A stretch of 10,001 nucleotides of DNA from Hemicentrotus pulcherrimus (lineage: Eukaryota > Echinodermata > Echinoidea > Camarodonta > Strongylocentrotidae), in the NCBI GenBank assembly GCA_003118195.1, contig BEXV01002863.1, forward strand, positions 42,446-52,446, given 5' to 3'. Position 1 is the stretch's first letter, and the number at the start of each line of letters is the position of its first letter. The position numbers were made by a program, and so were the translations under genes. This document shows, in pieces, positions 7,643-10,001 of this stretch. The notes beneath the pieces were generated by a model. The model was not told where the DNA came from. It saw only the letters and a program-made list of their open reading frames with translations, and searched no databases.

Positions 7643-7740
7643 ACGGGTCTCTTCTTGCACTTGGATCACATGACCACTGTATTCACATCTTCTCTGTAAT
7701 GGATGAGGGCCATGTCTACAGGAAATTAGGTGTTTTAGAG
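7643..7740 (+). CDS. EML: EML-like exon 9 of window (LALGSHDHCIHIFSV blade)
   Basis: This exon is 98 nt. The acceptor is tatccatag ending at 7642; the first codon is G|AC (Asp), split with exon 8; it ends in phase 0 at GAG|gtgagt (7741), a perfect donor. It encodes residues 347-379. DGSLLALGSHDHCIHIFSV corresponds to the EML motif DGxxLA(I/V)GSHDNxIY(I/L)Y. The tail EGHVYRKLGVLE matches the segment NGRKYxRxGxCxGH that leads into the next blade. The GSHD turn is intact. Confidence 0.97.
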
Positions 7741-7807
7741 GTGAGTAGGTGATGCCGGAGAACATGAGCAGAAATCCCGGAGAGGAGGTGGCGGCCCCTC
7801 GACTCTC

Positions 7808-7878
7808 ACATACACACACACACACGCGCACACACCCACTCACACACGCCCACACACACACGCACACACACAACACAC
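7808..7878 (+). repeat. (CA)n microsatellite
   Basis: This is an imperfect CA array with CG and CC interruptions, starting 68 bases after the exon 9 donor. On the minus strand it yields a Cys/Val-rich open frame that is not a gene. A shorter (GT)n run lies at 8166-8182. Confidence 0.95.
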
Positions 7879-8196
7879 GTTAGCAAACCGCGATTCATAG
7901 TATAACAATAATGCCCGGAAAATGTATTACCAATAAAACGCCGAACTTTGTATGCCCTATACAAGTTCAAAATTCAGATATTTTAAAAATCTTTTCACAA
8001 GTGTAAATCTAACCCTGATGTGAACATAGTAAAAAAAAAACAGAAGGTAAAGTAAATATGACTTGGAAACCCAAATATATCGTCTTTTATCTAAGCATAG
8101 TTATTAAAGCCATTAAACATCCATGATTTACTGATCGGCTGGTACCTTAATTCGCGTAGATGTGATGTGTGTGTGTGTGTATGTAGAACATCTATA

Positions 8197-8514
8197 CAGG
8201 AGTGGACCCATGATTGTAAGCAAAGGGGGGGGGGGAGAGATGCCGAGATTTCCCTGTAATTTTTTTTCTTGGTTTTGTTTTTCCCTGTAAAATTAATTCG
8301 GCTATCAGCAAATCTTCTTGGGGATTGAGAAGTGATTATGGGGCGAGGATGGAGAGACAGAGAAAGATAAGAATATTCCGAAAACTTCATTCCCCGAATT
8401 CGGGAATCCTGAAAGAATATAGAAGTATTCTCCCCAGAGTATGACAAAATCATTTCATTTTCCCCTTTGGTTCAAGACGGACGTTTTCCCACGCCCCTAT
8501 CCGAATCCGCCATG
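8197..8514. mobile_element. Putative non-autonomous DNA transposon with imperfect terminal inverted repeats
   Basis: The left end, caggagtggaccca, and the reverse complement of the right end, catggcggattcgg, are imperfect inverted relatives. Both are flanked by TA, which could be a target duplication. The interior (~318 bp) has an 11-G run at 8225-8235 and a near-palindrome at 8389-8407, and no transposase coding. A related left end occurs at 5096. The ends are short and diverged, so the element boundaries are tentative. Confidence 0.45.
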
Positions 8515-8587
8515 TAAGATAAATGATAAATGTGCCTATTATCGGTTTAAAAAATGAAAAGTTTTTATATTTTCATATGTATCACAG

Positions 8588-8675
8588 GGGCACGGGAGTT
8601 TTATCACTCATCTCGATTGGTCGGAGGATGGCGCCTATCTGCAAAGCGTCTCGGGCAACTACGACCTTCTATTCT
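8588..8675 (+). CDS. EML: EML-like exon 10 of window (GHGSFITHLDWS blade)
   Basis: This exon is 88 nt, starting phase 0 after tatcacag (ending 8587) and ending one base into a Trp codon before TCT|gtgagt (8676). It encodes residues 380-408. GHGSFITHLDWSEDGAYLQS followed by VSGNYDLLF matches the EML signature GHSS(F/Y)ITHLDWSxD...SNSGDYEILYW. Family residues Asp-Tyr-Glu become Asn-Tyr-Asp, so the turn chemistry is slightly altered. An overlapping open frame from 8523 is in another register and has no family resemblance. Confidence 0.96.
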
Positions 8676-8747
8676 GTGAGTCTGAAAGTAACAAGTTCTT
8701 CCCCATATGTTATCGACAACAGTCTAAGATGTCAATGCGTCTGCGCC

Positions 8748-8900
8748 CCGTTGCATAAAACTTACCAATGCTGGTAACTCTGCCATTAAAAGAAGCTTCC
8801 GTGAAAACCTTGAATTGCTTGGCTATTTAGTGATGTTGCCATGGTAATTAATGAATATTGATAGCAAAGTTACCATCAGTGGTAAGTTTTATGCAACGGG
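8748..8900. mobile_element. MITE with ~37-bp terminal inverted repeats
   Basis: The left arm 8748-8783 begins cccgttgcataaaacttacc. The right arm 8864-8900 is its near-exact reverse complement (ends ggtaagttttatgcaacggg), with only a few mismatches. The ~80-bp spacer contains no coding. This architecture, about 153 bp with long TIRs and no gene, is that of a miniature inverted-repeat element and could fold into a long hairpin. It lies in the intron between exons 10 and 11. I saw no convincing target-site duplication. Confidence 0.75.
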
Positions 8901-9265
8901 ACCCTGGGCAGCATTTCACGGAAAAGTCGTAACTCAAAATTTACCGACAACCCTTCGAGCACATGTATCAAAATGCAATATGTGTTTCAATGGAATTTCG
9001 GTTAACTAGCTAGCACTTGTGAAACTTTTTGTGAAACCTGCCCTAATAACTGTATCATTCTCTTATCGGACAAAAAACTCGGAAGTTATGTGCCGCGTGG
9101 AGGCACTTTAACTTGAAGGATACGACAGCTGTTAACTAAAATGAACCCTCGTCGTCTGAAGTGGATCCTTGTTTATAATTTCGAGATTTCGCAAAATAAT
9201 AGTTTCAAACTACGACGGTACCGCAAACATTTCACGATCTCTGTTTCTTTATATCCTTCATTTAG
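8901..9265. other. Intron remainder between the MITE and exon 11
   Basis: Mixed-composition intronic sequence ends in a pyrimidine-rich acceptor tract for exon 11 (about 9238-9265). No coding island, RNA gene or repeat boundary is recognised. Confidence 0.7.
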
Positions 9266-9358
9266 GGGATATTGATAATCTGCAGCGCGTGAAGGCCGGA
9301 ACAACGAGGGACGTAGAATGGGATACACATAGCTGTATACTTGGATATTCAGTATTAG
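9266..9358 (+). CDS. EML: EML-like exon 11 of window (WDIDNL...TTRDVEWDTHSCILG)
   Basis: This exon is 93 nt. The acceptor is cttcatttag ending at 9265. The first codon is a Trp split T|GG across the junction, and the exon ends one base into a Gly codon at TTAG|gtgaga (9359). It encodes residues 409-439. WDIDNLQRV closes the previous blade with a true WD dipeptide. TTRDVEWDTHSCILGYSVL matches the EML stretch (T)(R/K)D(I/R)EW(A)TYTCxLGFxVFG. The split Trp codon ties exon 10 to exon 11 unambiguously. Confidence 0.96.
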
Positions 9359-9361
9359 GTG

Positions 9362-9575
9362 AGAGATGATGATAAAACCAATGATACTTCGACTACTTCT
9401 ACTAATGATGATGATAGTTATAATAACGATAATAACATTAATAATAATAATGCTACAACTACTACTACTACTACTAATGATAATAATGATAATAATGAAA
9501 ATGATAGGCAATTACACATAATATAGTGCTTTTTTAATACATTATATCTTATCACGGCACTTTACAATAAACATG
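9362..9575 (-). repeat. Trinucleotide array with a possible minus-strand SINE/LINE 3' end
   Basis: The stretch 9362-9506 is a degenerate GAT/AAT/ACT array. On the minus strand it is preceded by aagtgccgtgataag and then aaaaaagcactatatta (plus coordinates about 9518-9568). An agcactatat-type motif leading into an ATT-rich tail is how many short retroelements end in invertebrates, so this may be an inverted copy of such an element. The reverse open frame (Ile/Ser-rich) is not a gene. Confidence 0.45.
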
Positions 9576-9715
9576 ACTCTATAGCATATACAAAACAATA
9601 TTCTTCCTTAAAAACAATATATTGTTGATTATAAACTTTATTAAGCCATTGCTGCTGTAAAAAGTTATTACTTGACATGCAATAGGCTTACATCCACCAT
9701 TAGATCGAATCTTAA

Positions 9716-9797
9716 ACTCGGATTGAAGTAAATACTCGGAATAAAGTTAATACTCGGAATAAAGTTAATACTCGGATTAAAGTTAATATTCGGATTT
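9716..9797 (+). repeat. 18-bp tandem repeat, about 4.6 copies
   Basis: The unit actcggaataaagttaat occurs at 9716, 9734, 9752 and 9770, with a partial copy from 9788. The second and third copies are identical; the others differ at one to three bases. It ends 24 bases before the exon 12 acceptor, so the last copy overlaps the expected branch-point zone. Confidence 0.95.
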
Positions 9798-9821
9798 TTA
9801 AATCGACCATCATATTTTCAG

Positions 9822-9952
9822 GTATCTGGCCAGGTCAAGACAAAGGCACTGACGTGGACACTTTAGCCAGGTCCACCAAGAACAGGATGCTAGTAGCAGG
9901 GAACAACATCGGGGCTATCTCGGCCTACAGGTACCCCTGTACCTCCTATAAG
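9822..9952 (+). CDS. EML: EML-like exon 12 of window (GIWPG...GTDVD...YRYPC), penultimate or near-last exon
   Basis: This exon is 131 nt. The acceptor is atattttcag ending at 9821; the first codon is G|GT (Gly), split with exon 11; it ends in phase 0 at AAG|gtaaca (9953). It encodes residues 440-483. GIWPGQDKGTDVDTLARS matches the EML segment G(V/I)WPxGSDGTDIN...RS. MLVAGNNIGAISAYRYPC corresponds to the strand that usually reads V(A/T)xDDFxKVHLFxYPC. The family's acidic DDF turn is NNI here, and the KVHLF strand is AISAY. About 40 more residues, the final GH-to-GGKD blade, would be expected downstream of the window. Confidence 0.95.
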
Positions 9953-10001
9953 GTAACAATCACTTGATCATGTGGGATGAGGAGTGGTGGGGGGGGGGGG
10001 G
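9953..10001. other. Start of the intron after exon 12, ending in a 13-G run
   Basis: The donor gtaaca is followed by 35 bases and then an uninterrupted run of G from 9989 to the window edge. Nothing else is seen. Long G runs are prone to sequencing and assembly error. Confidence 0.8.

Larger units (their letters stand above)
974..9952 (+). other. EML: EML/EMAP-like gene body, partial (12 exons, both ends outside the window)
   Basis: Twelve plus-strand exons join into one 483-codon reading frame without a stop. Coordinates are 974-1075, 1622-1717, 2804-2944, 3597-3693, 4909-5081, 5426-5563, 6031-6162, 6515-6674, 7643-7740, 8588-8675, 9266-9358 and 9822-9952. The product reads as the tandem beta-propeller (TAPE) part of the EML family, which binds tubulin and microtubules in the cytoplasm and spindle. 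Recognisable family signatures include GNDHVISVW, LYFWTL, VLTGDSNGSITVW, LCMLDDGTLLSGGG, IAIGTTRN, GHSEELWSLAAHP, GSHDHCIHIFSV, FITHLDWS and GIWPG. The HELP motif and first blades should lie upstream, and the final GGKD-type blade and stop downstream. EML proteins of the single-TAPE class are about 650-980 residues long, so roughly half or more of the protein is here. EML is a family label; the paralogue cannot be fixed from this window. Confidence 0.95.

Noticed and set aside
7586..7876. 96-residue minus-strand Cys/Val-rich frame
   Set aside because: It is the CA microsatellite plus the antisense of exon 9.
8523..8777. 84-residue plus-strand frame over exon 10
   Set aside because: Wrong register; the EML frame through 8588-8675 is clear and phase-compatible.
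9173..9511. 112-residue minus-strand Ile/Ser-rich frame
   Set aside because: It is a trinucleotide array complement plus the antisense of exon 11.
9716..9797. Regular short repeats considered as a CRISPR-like array
   Set aside because: The units are contiguous, 18 bp with no spacers, inside an animal intron.
1..10001. An undescribed multi-gene system
   Set aside because: The only supported coding content is one gene of a known family; all other open frames are explained as repeats or shadows.

Overview
The window is animal nuclear DNA holding the middle-to-3' part of one multi-exon gene on the plus strand. Evidence is the layout: short phase-compatible coding islands (88-173 bp), each bounded by AG/GT splice sites, separated by AT-rich introns full of microsatellites and transposon remnants. 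There are no operons, ribosome binding sites or other prokaryotic signals. Repeat style (SINE/LINE-like 3' ends with (ATT)n tails, small inverted-repeat elements, long GAT/GAG/CA arrays) and intron lengths of about 0.3-1.2 kb suggest a marine invertebrate deuterostome, most plausibly an echinoderm such as a sea urchin. The species call is inference.

The gene encodes an EML/EMAP protein (echinoderm microtubule-associated protein-like), a family of tandem WD40 beta-propellers that bind tubulin and microtubules. I recover 12 exons between 974 and 9952. Joined, they give 1,449 nt, or 483 codons with no internal stop, and every junction phase agrees. Residues 1-~249 of this partial product match the later blades of the N-terminal propeller, and ~250-483 most of the C-terminal propeller. 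The HELP motif and first blades lie upstream of the window, and the last ~40 residues and the stop codon lie downstream. A thirteenth candidate, a symmetric 33-nt microexon at 2515-2547, would add 11 residues in a loop between blades. The protein is clearly EML-like, closest in feel to the single-TAPE EML1-4/EMAP class. Several family-typical positions are changed, so the exact paralogue is open.

Region by region: 1-973 is intron with two opposed repeat remnants. 974-2944 holds exons 1-3 plus the candidate microexon. 2945-3596 is an intron dominated by a ~400-bp purine tract and GAT repeats. Exon 4 is at 3597-3693. 3694-4908 is the largest intron, with a weak tRNA-like stretch. 4909-6674 holds exons 5-8. 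6675-7642 is a GAT-rich intron ending in a repeat tail. Exon 9 is at 7643-7740. 7741-8587 carries a CA repeat and a putative inverted-repeat transposon. Exon 10 is followed by a clear 37-bp inverted-repeat MITE (8748-8900). Exons 11 and 12 close the window, with an 18-bp tandem repeat just before exon 12.

I found no second gene, no RNA gene I can defend, and no sign of a novel multi-gene system. The points most worth a look are the microexon, the repeats that repeatedly abut splice sites, the purine mirror-type tract, and the transposon remnants.
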